Below, piece after piece: positions 24,001-33,884 of a stretch of 64,000 nucleotides of DNA. Position 1 is the first letter of the stretch, and the number at the start of each line of letters is the position of its first letter. This DNA is from Uranotaenia lowii (lineage: Eukaryota; Arthropoda; Insecta; Diptera; Culicidae). Below the pieces are notes generated by a model, which was given only the letters and a program-made list of their open reading frames with translations, searched no databases and was not told where the DNA came from. The DNA is taken from positions 72,041,544 to 72,105,543 of the forward strand of contig NC_073692.1 of the NCBI RefSeq assembly GCF_029784155.1. Reading direction: 5' to 3'. The position numbers and the translations under genes are program-made.

Positions 24001-24194
24001 ATCAAATTAAAACATTATTTTAATTATCTTTTCCTGGGGGTATATTGAGTCATGAAAATAAAAACATCTTACAATGTGGATAATAGACATTATCTAGTAA
24101 ATGTATACTATTATAGGAGTAGTATAAGATAAATTGGTTTTGTTTTTAAAAAGAACAAAAACTATCACTCGAATTAATTACGGAACTTTGGAAA

Positions 24195-24305
24195 TCAAGT
24201 GGATTCTTCATTTTTAACGGAATGTTGATCCATATTGAAAACTTCAATTAGCTCGTTGTTTTGCTGAACCGTCTTTTTGATATCCCGCATATAGTTGTAC
24301 ATAGT
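24195..24305 (-). CDS. IKKepsilon (ik2): Kinase gene exon 5 (C-terminus and stop)
   Basis: 111 bp after acceptor TTTTTTTTAG. It encodes TMYNYMRDIKKTVQQNNEL and ends KNEEST at a TGA (24197-24195). This matches the position of the C-terminal adaptor-binding coil of the family. Confidence 0.88.
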   Translation of the reverse strand, partial: TMYNYMRDIKKTVQQNNELIEVFNMDQHSVKNEEST

Positions 24306-27300
24306 CTAAAAAAAACGAAATTTAAAAAAAAGTTGCCAAATGCCCACAAATCGAAAGTAAAATATTTACCCTCAGATAACTTTGCATTTCTTTTGTTTTT
24401 CTGATGCATTCGATGTTATGCTCATTCATGGTTGATTCATTAGCAATCTTCGACACTTCCCCATCATTTTTGATGTCTTCCTTCAAATCCTCCTTAATCT
24501 GAACCAATCGATCCCGGATGTCGAACAACGTCTCCTCGTGTGAAGTCACATCCTTGTGCAGAAACTGAGTCTGCAGGAAGATGGTCTGAGCTTTTTTGTA
24601 CCAATCGGCCAAACATTCGGCTTCCAATTCTACTGCTGGGCGAACATCGTCGTTCAGCAGAGTTTTGATTCTTTTGCCGGTTTCGGTGATTTTGATTTTC
24701 TCCAGGGCGTGAAACTGTTCATCGTTGTAGGTTAGCGATCGGGTTGCTCGGTCCCGTAGCAAATGTTGCCAGGAGTCCCGCAGCCTCTCGACCAGATATT
24801 TGGCCTTCTCGTTAACGCGATTTTTGTTCGGGCTGCGAAGATCTCGATAGGCTGTGATCCACTCGCGGCTGAGCGATTCCTCGGCAACGAAGCGATTGTG
24901 CAGCTGCTGGACCGGGTCCGAAATTTTTTGGAACGCACTTTTCAAGGTATTCAAATCGGTTGCAATTTGCGATGCCTTGTCCTGGTACGCCTCGTTCTGA
25001 AAAATAGAATAAAAATGAATGAATAAGTAAATGAAATATTATGTAGAGACAAGGTTGATGAAACTCGAAAAAATCAGAATGTCATATAGTTCACATTTCC
25101 ATCCAATACATATTTCCATTGGAATTATGCGAATTATAGAGGGAACCGAAAAATTGAAAAGAAATGAGAGAAAAAAGAGAGACAAAAATTTTGAGTTGAG
25201 TCCTAATTAGCAACTAGCGTACTATATCGCTTTTATGTTGATAAATGTTCTTCGATTGTGCAAAGTTCGAAAAAAGACGATGAACTCTACCGTCGAAATC
25301 GAGGAGCCGCCCTCAAATATGCCATTCGTATTAACATCTTCCAGCACCGCCCCCCACACAGGTGCACCTGAAGATCACCGAATCAAACGCAATCACGGAT
25401 CGACCACGTTTTGATAGATAGCCAACACTTCTCGGACACTATCGACATCAGATCCTGTCGAGGCGTCAACGTCGAGTCAGACCAGTATCTGGTGACGGCA
25501 AAGAGGCGCCCAAAATTCTTCGTAGTAAACAACATCCGAAACTGAAGCCCGCTTCGGATAAATTTCGCAAAAGTGTTGTGGAGAACGTTATCGGGTATGT
25601 GGAACGAACTTGACGGAACGGCTGGTTCGACGAGGAGTGTAGGAGGCTGATGAACGAAAAGAAATCCGCGCGGGCGGCAGTATTGCAAAGAAGCAACCGT
25701 CGAAATGTGGAAAATCGCCGACAGCGGAAGAGGCAGCGAGTCCGAATTTTCCAGGAGAAAAAGCGCCGCCTGCAGGAGGAGCTGGAGCAGCTGCATTGTT
25801 CCCAAGAAACACGAAACGCATCATCGCAAAGGCTTCGTGCAGCATGCGGAAATGTGCCTGAATAAGGACGGAGGCATCCTGGCGGACAACCGTGGGTTGA
25901 CCGAAAGGTGGAAGCAGCACGTCGATGAACACCTGAACGCAGGAGACCAATACGGTGGAGAAAGGTACATAGCCAGTGTAGCAAACGACCTAGAGGAGCC
26001 ACTTCCAATGATGAGTGAAGTTAAGGAAGCCATCCGCCAGCTGAATAGCGACAAGTCGGACAAGTTGGCCGATTGTCGACACTGGTTGATTCCGATTCGG
26101 CTCACAGAACAGCTGCCGGAGGAGTGGAAGGAACGGGTTATATACCCCCATTACAAGAAGGGCAACAAACTGGACTGTGAGCACTACTGAGCGATAACAA
26201 ACAGATTCGTGGGAAGTCATCAAGCCGGTTTCATGCAGAGTCGGTCTATGACGGAATAAATCTTCACAGCCGCATAAGACATGATCGACCATGACAAGCT
26301 GTGGAAAATCGTGGACGAGAACGGCTTTTCTGGGAAGTTGACCAGACTGACCAGATGGAACGCAGTGCTGTGTGCGAATTTTGGGTAAATAGTCCGAATC
26401 CTGCAGGGATTTTCAACAAGGCAATGGTCTATCCTGCATGATGTTCAACGGGGCGCTAGAAGATTCGACGAGCGGTGAGTGAAATGCGGGGCACGATTTT
26501 CAACAGATCCAGCTAACTTATCTGCTTTGCGACGACATTGATATAGCAGAACCTTTGCGGCGGTGGAGGAGATCTACAGCAAACTGAAACGCAAAGTAGA
26601 AATTGGGTTTAAATACGGGTGATAAATACGTGTAAATTGGGTGATTAAATACGTCCAAGACGAAGTATATGCTGGCCTGCGGATCCAAGACAAACCGACC
26701 CCGCCAGTCCATGCAGTGACAACAAAGTCACGATCGACGGCGAAGAGCTGGAGATAATCGAAGATTTTGTCTATCTAGGCTCATTGGTTACCGCAAACAA
26801 TGACACCAGCCGTGAAATTCGGCGGCGAAAGATCATGTCTTCTACGGTCTCCACAAGGAACTGCAGACGATAAAACTATGCCTTCGCAAAAAAATGTAAC
26901 CTGTACATCACGCTTGTTAGACCGGCTGTCCTATATGGACACGAGACGTGGATGTTGCTTGAGGAGGACCTGCGCACTTTCAGAGTATTCGAGTGACGAG
27001 TGTTAAGAACCATCTTTGCCGGCGTGCAGGAGAACGGAGTGTGGAGGCGAAGGATGAACCACGAGCTCACTCGCCTCTACGGCGAACCCAGTATGCAGAA
27101 GATGGCGAAGGCTGGACGGATACAATGGGCATGACATGTTGCGAGATTGCCAGACGACTGTCTTGCAAAACATGCGTTCGCTGCGAATCCGATAGGCAGC
27201 ATATCATTAGAGCAATCGCTACATTTGCACAAAAGTTAAACCCAAAAAAGGTAGCGAAATTAGTTAAATAAAGTATTCCAAGTTCTACCACCAACTAGAC

Positions 27301-30300
27301 AAGTCTCTCCTTTCCACTGCCCAAGTGCTGCACAACAGGTTATGGGCCCAGAACTAGTGGAAAGGAGGAGAAGAAGCGGAATCAACAGTGGACAATCATC
27401 CAGCCAGGAAGCAGATGGAAGGACAACGAACCGAAATCAAGGGAAGTCAATGAGCCGGGGACCGTGGAGAGTTGTAAGACCAGGAGTCATCTGGAAGGTC
27501 GTCGGAGCGGGAAGCCAGGTGTGGATCGACAAACGGTGGTCGTCGGACAGATACAAAGGGAGGTCGTTGGGTCGAATCCATTGCGAGCTGACCGGAATCC
27601 ATAGGAAGGTCGGCGAGCCGGGAGCCAGGGGAAGGTCGTCGTGCCATAGGTAAGGCGTCGGGCCAATAAAATAGCGCCGAGCCGGAACCAAACTAAGTCG
27701 ACGGATCGGAGCCACTGAGAAGTCGTCGAAACGGAGCAACTGAGAGGTCGTCGGACCGGTGCCATGGAAAGTCGTTTGGTCAGATTCTTGGAAAGTCGGC
27801 GAGTCGAGAGCCAGCTGAAGATCCTCGTGCCATTGGTGCCAATACTAAGAGCGTCGAGCCGGAACTAAACTAGGTCGTCGGACCGGGGCCAGATTCACTG
27901 GTAGGTCGTCGTACCGAAAGCCAGTGTCATGGAACGTCGTCAAGTCAAGAACCAGGTGGTGGTCGTCGAACCTTGAGTCACTGGTGGACTTGCGAACGGG
28001 GTACCACAGAAGTTCGCAAATCCGGTGCCGCGGAAAGTCGTCAGACCGGAAAGCCAAGTGGAGGTCATCGGACGGGAACCACTGGCAAGCGCAGGCCTCA
28101 GGAAAGGCTTCGAGGCGAAGGAGAAAGCTTCGAGCCTCAGCAAGTGAGTCGAGACCAGAGGTCAGATAGAGGTCGTCGGATCAGGGATCACGAAAGGTCG
28201 TCAGACCAGGAGCCAATTGGAAGGTTGTCGTACCTGGATTCCAGTTGGAGGTCGTCGAGCCAAAAATCATGGAAGATCGACGGGCTGGAGCCAACGGCGA
28301 CGAATGAGGTCCGGTGGTGCGTGAAAGTAGAGCAGCCTCATCTTCAAGAGGAGCCACTGGAGGCAGTAAGCAGTTTAAAGATTGCGAATGTGTATGTTGA
28401 GGAGGAGTGTTGAGATTTGTCTAATCGAAGCAATCGATGAGACAAATAACAACATACACATAATTAATAAACAAGTATTATATGTAACCATGGAGATCGT
28501 TTAGGTAGGTTAAGGTAGCGAAATTAGTTAGGTAAAGTTTTTCAAGTTCTACAACCAACTAGACAAGTTTCTCCTTTCCCAAGTGATGCGCAACAAATTT
28601 TAATGCAAACTTGAGCACTCTTAATCGACCCCTTAGAATAGACCCAAGTAGCACCAATTATTTTGTAAGACTCTTCAAGCCTCTTATTAAACCTAAACTT
28701 CGTCTAGTAGCCTGCTATAAAACTTTAAATGTTACTTGGGGAGTTAACCAAATCAGCTGAAATTTGGCATCGTTTCTTCTGACAGGCCAAGAAACGATTT
28801 AAGCCTTCAAGGTCTCGATTCCGGAACATATTCCTATTATTGGACCATCCTTATGTACATACATGAAAACCAAAATTGATTTTTAATATTTCGATTATTA
28901 TTCGTTTAATCAAGGAATCGAATTTCGCCTTATATTATATATTATATAATTCAATGATTTACGCGAGCGAAATCTCATATTCACTTGGGTACCAGGACAT
29001 GCTGGAATACCTGGCAATGAAGAAGCCGATAAATGTGCTAACATCGCACGTGATAGCACCCCACCGTCAGCCGATCGTAGAATTCCAGCTCAAGATGCCA
29101 TTCGGAACGTTAAAACCAGCATATGGAGCACATCGGAACACAAATGGCATTCAAATCAGTCATTCCTTAGGCAACACAAATATACGCCCATAAAACCTAA
29201 AGACCGGAAATGCTCATCAGACCAGCCTGTTTTAACAAGATTACGCATAGGTCATACAAGACTGACCCATGCACACTTGTTTGACAGAAGCCCCCCACCG
29301 ATATGCCAATTCTGCGGCGTACAAACCACTGTGCAACACATTTTGACCGACTGTCGCGGATACGAAGAAGCTCGTAAGGAATTCAATATCGAGGGAACTG
29401 TTTTTGAAATCTTAAAAAACGAAGAAACGAACGAAAAATCACTTATAGAATTTTTTAAAAAATGTTATGTCTACAAATTTCTGTAAAAACAAAACTCACT
29501 AGACACGAATGCCACATCGACCGTTTGCAAGCAAACCCCGGTTGTGTCAAAACGCGATGATAACAAACTGAGAAGGCTACACATCGATAGATCCGTTCTG
29601 GGTGATCACATATCATCTTTCTGTTCGTTCGCACTGCAAGTTTCCGCTTGTGGGGCGAACCACGATTGGCCTACTAATGTGTGGTGGTAGGTGCATCTTT
29701 ATCTATACCATTTCATAACAGTTGGTGCGTGCTGAACAAAAATTTGGTGCTAAGTTGCTATCCAACTATAAAATTTCATAATCTTAACATGTTTTTTTTT
29801 AAAAAGACATCACTTTTCACCGATAAGGCCGACAAATAAAAAAAAATTATCCACATTTTTTCAAACTGTTAAAGAAACATTTAGTATAACTTTTTATGAC
29901 ATCACTGAAGAACGTTTTTTAATTTTGCAAAACGTTCTGACTTTTCCTATAAAAAAATATCTAAGATAATTTCTGTTTCAAACTCACAGAACAGAGAAAA
30001 ATGAACAAAGAAAAGTTCTTTGGATGTATGTTTTTGGCTTTCATTTAACCTTCGTCGGTTAAATGGCTCAGCTTTCCAAGTTCGCTGACTCGTGTCCCAC
30101 TCATCATCATCTCATTAACATTGACTGAGTCGGGAAGTTTGTGATAGCAGTACAATATTAGTGTGGAGATAAAATCTTCATAGATAGCTATTGGAAACGT
30201 GAAATTGGTTATCGCTTGGCATATTTATCGCTAAGTGTTATGGACTTAAAAAGCCAATAAAAATTATCAGTAGAATCCGATTAGCTACAACACAAAGCAA

Positions 30301-31961
30301 ACTGGTTGCGATTTTTGTCCTTAAAAAACGAATATACTTACATTTAGAACAGCTACTTCCACCAACTCCGAAATCTCCCAAATTGAATTGCCAACGTCCT
30401 CGAGGTGTTTGACTCGACTGAAATATAGTTAGGCAAAATTTAATTCTCCATGAAAATATCGAACGGAATGAATCATGAAATCCACACTCTTGACACTCAC
30501 TCCAGCAGTTTGAGCAGCAAATTCTTCAGTAGCCCCGCGAACTGCTCCACGGCCTTGTTCATCAACGTGTCCAGCGAGGAGAAGGTTTCCACTCGCCGTT
30601 TGCATTCGTGACCCACCGAGCAGCCCACCTTGGCCAGACTGGCATCGTTCTCGACCGAAACGCCGCTCGGGAACGAAGGAAACTTGGGCAAGTCCAGCTC
30701 GGTTGGAAGCGTGACGTTGTTGTTCTCGATGTTGAACAACATCAGCGGCGCTTCCGATTCGGTCGATTGGTAGCCGCGTGCTGAGATCATAACGAATATT
30801 TTAAGTTAGAATGTGAATTATCAACATTTATTCAATCAAAGCCTTACCACTATTGTTAGCACCCACTTTCAATTCAAACAGTTCTGACTCCAACAGCAAT
30901 AGCTGCGAGCTGTGGGGCACTTCCGTTTGCACAAAAATATGCTCTTTCAAGTTGAAGAACGTTTCCTCGGGATCCATGTACACCTCAATCGAGGTGGCCC
31001 GATTAGCATAGAAAATGTGCAGCACTTTCTTATTAAGGATGTGCTGAACTTCGTAGAAGAAACGGTCGAAAGACCACATGCGTTTCTGATTTTCCTCGAG
31101 CAAACCCGCTAGCAGCGGGGTGACTAGGAACTTCAAACCTGCCTTCAGTTGACAGTGAGGGGGCAGATGCCGAGACCACTCAATCGGTCCATTTTCGCTT
31201 GTTTGTGTACCTGAGATAACTCCGGGGGCCTTTTTTGTGGTAATATGATGCATGGTTTCCTTATTTTTACGACCACCATATGGCCGAAACGGAAGATTTC
31301 CCGTAGCCACGTGATAAAGAGTTACACCAATCGACCAGAGATCGACATTAGCGGTGAAACTACGATTGATGGACTTCCTCAGCACAGCTCTTTCGTACAT
31401 ATCCGGATGCAGATACTCTTCGGTACCGTAAAGTGATACGAATTGCTGGTTTTCTTCCAGTTCACGGGCAGCCCCAAAATCGGTCAATTTGTAGATTGTT
31501 TGCCCATCTTCCGAGATATATTTCATAATGTTTCCTGGTTTCAAATCTCGATGGACCAGGTTATTGTCCCTCAAATGCTTCATTCCAGCGGACAAGTGCT
31601 CCAGAACCAGCAGAAACTCCCTCTGTGGCAAGCCGTATGTATTCTCCGGATCATCTAAAATGTTGAACAGGCTGCCCCCAGTGCATAGCTCCATGACGAT
31701 GACCTTTCCCCGTCCCTCTTGATCATCTTCAATGTCCAGCAGCTTTACGATATTATTATGCTTGACCTTACGGAGCACCTCGAACTCTCGCATCTGCACA
31801 TCGTGAGGTCTCATGTGGCTAAGCTGGTTGAAGGTCTTGACGGCCACTGGTTCCCCGTTATGTTTATTGACTCCCTGGAAAACAGCCCCCGTGGCTCCTT
31901 TCCCCAGAACACTTGTAGTGCACCAGACATAATTGGTGGAGCCTCGTAAAAAGGAATTCAT
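24195..31961 (-). CDS. IKKepsilon (ik2): TBK1/IKK-epsilon family Ser/Thr kinase, complete, five exons
   Basis: Exons 31961-30848, 30780-30501, 30417-30342, 24996-24370 and 24305-24195 join in frame to 735 residues; human TBK1 is 729. The kinase domain has the glycine loop (GKGATGAVF, about residues 20-27), catalytic Lys42, HRDLKPGN (137-144), DFG (161-163), and an activation loop FVSLYGTEEYLHPDMYE whose Ser176 matches TBK1 Ser172. A ubiquitin-like domain follows (about 320-375), then a long coiled-coil scaffold. In flies this cytoplasmic kinase acts on the cytoskeleton, mRNA localisation and caspase-inhibitor turnover, and its vertebrate relatives drive innate signalling. Start: the ATG at 31961, the first in frame with the conserved N-terminus. 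Introns are 67, 83, 5345 and 64 bp; the long third intron is a transposon graveyard. The gene is divergent from mtm. Confidence 0.95.
24370..24996 (-). CDS. IKKepsilon (ik2): Kinase gene exon 4 (coiled-coil scaffold)
   Basis: 627 bp (209 codons) after acceptor TTTTTCAG, starting NEAYQDKASQIA and ending at AGG|GTAAAT. Heptad-rich and charged throughout, as in the TBK1 scaffold/dimerisation region. Confidence 0.92.
25300..27230 (+). mobile_element. Decayed RTE-like non-LTR retrotransposon
   Basis: Plus-strand relic in kinase intron 3, read through many stops and frameshifts. In order: the endonuclease end (IDHVLIDSQHFSD, then SDQYLV from about 25399, where the usual SDH catalytic His is now Gln), a coiled linker rich in Arg/Glu/Lys, the start of the RT (LPEEWKERVIYPHYKKGN near 26110-26170), an eroded LAYADDIDI-type active-site block near 26510-26550, and the C-terminal block (VRPAVLYGHETWMLLEEDL, then WRRRMNHELTRLYGEPSM near 26900-27100). 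The VLYGHETW and RRR-NHEL-LYG motifs are typical of the RTE clade, which is common in mosquitoes. The 5' end and tail are missing. It is non-functional. Confidence 0.8.
27250..27337 (+). repeat. Left LTR fragment (5' truncated)
   Basis: Aligns with the last about 80 bp of the right LTR: GGTAGCGAAATTAGTTA, AAGTTCTAC, CAACTAGACAAGT and TCTCCTTTCC are shared, and it ends CAACA. A short insertion (ACTGCC) separates the copies. Confidence 0.75.
27338..27351 (+). promoter_or_regulatory. Primer-binding site for initiator tRNA-Met (copia type)
   Basis: GGTTATGGGCCCAG immediately follows the left LTR. It is complementary to the anticodon arm of eukaryotic tRNA-iMet, as in copia, which primes from an internally cleaved tRNA. 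Confidence 0.8.
27352..28407 (+). repeat. Degenerate minisatellite interior of the LTR element
   Basis: A unit of roughly 25-45 bp built on GGTCGTCGGACCGG followed by GAGCCANTGGAA recurs many times with heavy variation (for example near 27497, 27537, 27633, 27744, 27906, 27960, 28170 and 28245). GC-rich against AT-rich flanks. Short frames through it are not protein-like. Confidence 0.65.
28408..28595 (+). repeat. Right LTR of the copia-type element
   Basis: 188 bp with TGTTG...CAACA inverted ends, preceded by a polypurine tract. Confidence 0.75.
28643..28740. mobile_element. Tiny MITE-like inverted repeat
   Basis: CCCAAGTAGCACC at the left and GTTACTTGGG at the right form imperfect inverted ends around an AT-rich 98 bp segment. 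Too short to classify, and the duplication is not clear. Confidence 0.35.
28955..29486 (+). pseudogene. 5'-truncated I-group LINE fragment: RNase H end and Cys-rich tail
   Basis: A single open frame of about 170 codons that starts abruptly inside RNase H (FTWVPGHAGIPGNEEADK, the last catalytic motif). It continues through VLTRLRIGHTRLTHAHLF and the Cys-rich CQFCGVQTTVQHILTDC, and stops with TAA at 29484-29486. This is the standard 3' end of ORF2 in I/Loner/Outcast-type elements, cut off at its 5' side as LINEs often are. The frame is intact but lacks a start and the RT. It is distinct in sequence from the full-length element at 11578-16589. Confidence 0.85.
29487..30340. other. Remainder of kinase intron 3
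   Basis: Likely includes the 3' UTR of the LINE fragment, then AT-rich intron. No further feature was recognised. Confidence 0.5.
30342..30417 (-). CDS. IKKepsilon (ik2): Kinase gene exon 3
   Basis: 76 bp between acceptor ATATTTCAG and donor AAT|GTAAGT. It reads RVKHLEDVGNSIWEISEL, continuing the coiled coil in frame. Confidence 0.9.
30501..30780 (-). CDS. IKKepsilon (ik2): Kinase gene exon 2
   Basis: 280 bp between acceptor ATCTCAG and donor GA|GTGAGT. It encodes ARGYQSTESEAP through the start of the first coiled coil (LLKNLLLKLL). Confidence 0.93.
30848..31961 (-). CDS. IKKepsilon (ik2): Kinase gene exon 1 (kinase domain and start of ubiquitin-like domain)
   Basis: 1114 bp from the ATG, ending at donor G|GTAAGG (GT at 30847-30846). 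It carries the whole catalytic domain. The AGT-G split codon joins to exon 2 as S-A. Confidence 0.95.
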
Positions 31962-33782
31962 AATTTCGGTTGTTGTGTTATTTAAAGTGACTCTGATTGA
32001 TCAAGATAATCCAGAAAAACACAACGCTTACAACACATGCAAATTCTGGTGGAAAAATTAATGTTGATGAGAAAACAACTTCCGTGAATTTTTTTTTTCC
32101 GAATTTTCAATCCTTGCCTTTGTTCTAGAAAGACGGCCAGCTAACAAAACAAATGACGAATTACAACACAAAAATTAAGGCAACGTTTAACAGTTTAGAC
32201 GATCACTTTTAGCACAACCAGACTGATCGATTCACTATAATTTTATTAGCCAACTTTCTAAACGAACATGAAGAACGAATTTGGTTGACGAAATTTTATC
32301 AAAACAGTCGCGCGAGGAACATTGGATCACATTTCAAAAGGTCCTATCGGATCAAATATTTGGTAACGGCTGGGATGCCAGCAGTTCGAAATTTAAATCT
32401 CGTGTGAGCTTTCATTACGTCGAATGAAACAAAATTTAAAAACACACTGAAAACGAACCCAAACCTTGCTTGCCAATTGCGATGTTGCGTATGTCCTTTC
32501 TTCCAGACGACGAATTTGCAGAGGAACAAAAATGGAAAACATTCGCTATGAATTCCATGAACAAACATGCATGTTTAGGATAGTAATGAGAATATATCAA
32601 CCTGACAGAGACTATTTTTGTGTGTTTTGTCACATTTTTAACATAAAGATTTGATAAACGGATGGTTTTGCACTAATTGTGATACACAAATCGTTTTAAT
32701 TCATATATTATTCATATAATGTTTCATCATAGCTTGGTCGTTTTTAAGGTATTTCATTCGAGCAAGATTTCATAATTTTACGAAAACAAGTTTCTCAAAT
32801 TTAACTTTTCAGATTTTTTTTCTGATAGATTTAATTATGTGACGGCTTAATTTACAGCTTTATACTGAATCCATGATATGCTTCCGGCAAGAAACTCACA
32901 TCGAAAATTTATTATTTGAAGCGTTAGATGAATCACATCATCTGATTCGTAGAATAATCCCCACTTCCTCAAGTTCCTTGAAAATAATCTTCGAATGTTA
33001 AAAACAACCCGCAAAATTCAGAATTAATGCGATATTTATTATTATATTTATATTTTGCCTTGAATTGCTTTTTACAAATTTTTACAGTACAAATTCATTA
33101 GTCACTGAACATGGCTAATGTTTAGCGGTGGTATTTTCACGATGGGTTCGAATGGAAAGTTATTCGATATTTATGTCACAGAACGTGCACGGAAATCTTT
33201 TGTTGAATGGAAACGGATAGAATTAACGCTAGTTAAAGTTATTAATTTTTCAAATCATTCAAAAGACGTAATCCAGGAAGAACATTAATTGAAATCAATC
33301 GTTTAGTAAAATTTTAAAACAACATGATATAAACTGTTCACTTTGAGAACGCGTTCAAAATTAATCGATAAAGTAATTTTGGTTCTGTGGTCCGGTGATT
33401 TCCACACGAGTATTAAATTTACTCCTTGAAGAGATAGTTCCATCTGAGTGTGTAGAAAAGACGAAACAATTTGTGATTATCGATATCTTTTTGGGATCGG
33501 TTTTTAAAGTTATTGCTAATATCAGCGCAAATAAGTGATATTTATTGACTGTCTACGATAGCTGAGGATTCATTTAGGCGCTAGGAGAAGAAAGAAAGAT
33601 TCAAAAGCGTAAAAACATCGAGAGCTTACGTCAACAGTGTCGCTGCTGAAAGTTCCCATAACAGTAGGATATACAGTTAGCAGACGAACGGGGGCGTAGT
33701 CTCTCTCACACGGATCGGATTGCGGAATTCGGTCCCATACGACGACGAGGCAATCGTGGCACACGTACAATTCCGGGGGACA
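31962..33782. promoter_or_regulatory. Shared upstream region of the divergent kinase and mtm genes
   Basis: 1.8 kb between two start codons on opposite strands. It must contain both 5' UTRs and at least one promoter each. It is mostly AT-rich with no repeat pattern. The last about 250 bp before the mtm ATG are GC-richer, as expected for its 5' UTR. Core promoter elements could not be assigned with confidence. Confidence 0.45.
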
Positions 33783-33884
33783 ATGGATCACCATCACAAT
33801 TCGGACTTCCATCGCAGCTCGAATTCCCTTGATTCCGATTCCAAATCCAGCTCGCTCAACTCCAAACACGGAATGGACACCATT
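33783..33884 (+). CDS. mtm: mtm exon 1
   Basis: 34 codons, [10 protein letters not shown] to GMDTI, ending at ATT|GTGAGT. A hAT-like element begins 24 bp past the exon end. Confidence 0.85.

Larger units (their letters stand above)
27250..28595 (+). mobile_element. Non-autonomous copia-type LTR element with minisatellite interior
   Basis: The right LTR (28408-28595) starts TGTTGAG and ends GCAACA. A related fragment at 27250-27337 ends in the same way. It is followed at once by GGTTATGGGCCCAG, complementary to the anticodon region of initiator tRNA-Met, the unusual internal primer site used by Drosophila copia. A purine-rich tract (GAGGAGGAG) precedes the right LTR. The 1.07 kb interior has no gag, integrase or RT. 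It is filled with a degenerate repeat based on GGTCGTCGGACCGG. The left LTR lacks its 5' half. The element lies in kinase intron 3, in antisense orientation to the gene. Confidence 0.75.

Noticed and set aside
27342..28413. Arg/Ser-rich coding frames in the GC-rich block
   Set aside because: They are produced by the GGTCGTCGG minisatellite of the LTR element and no two frames agree on a domain.
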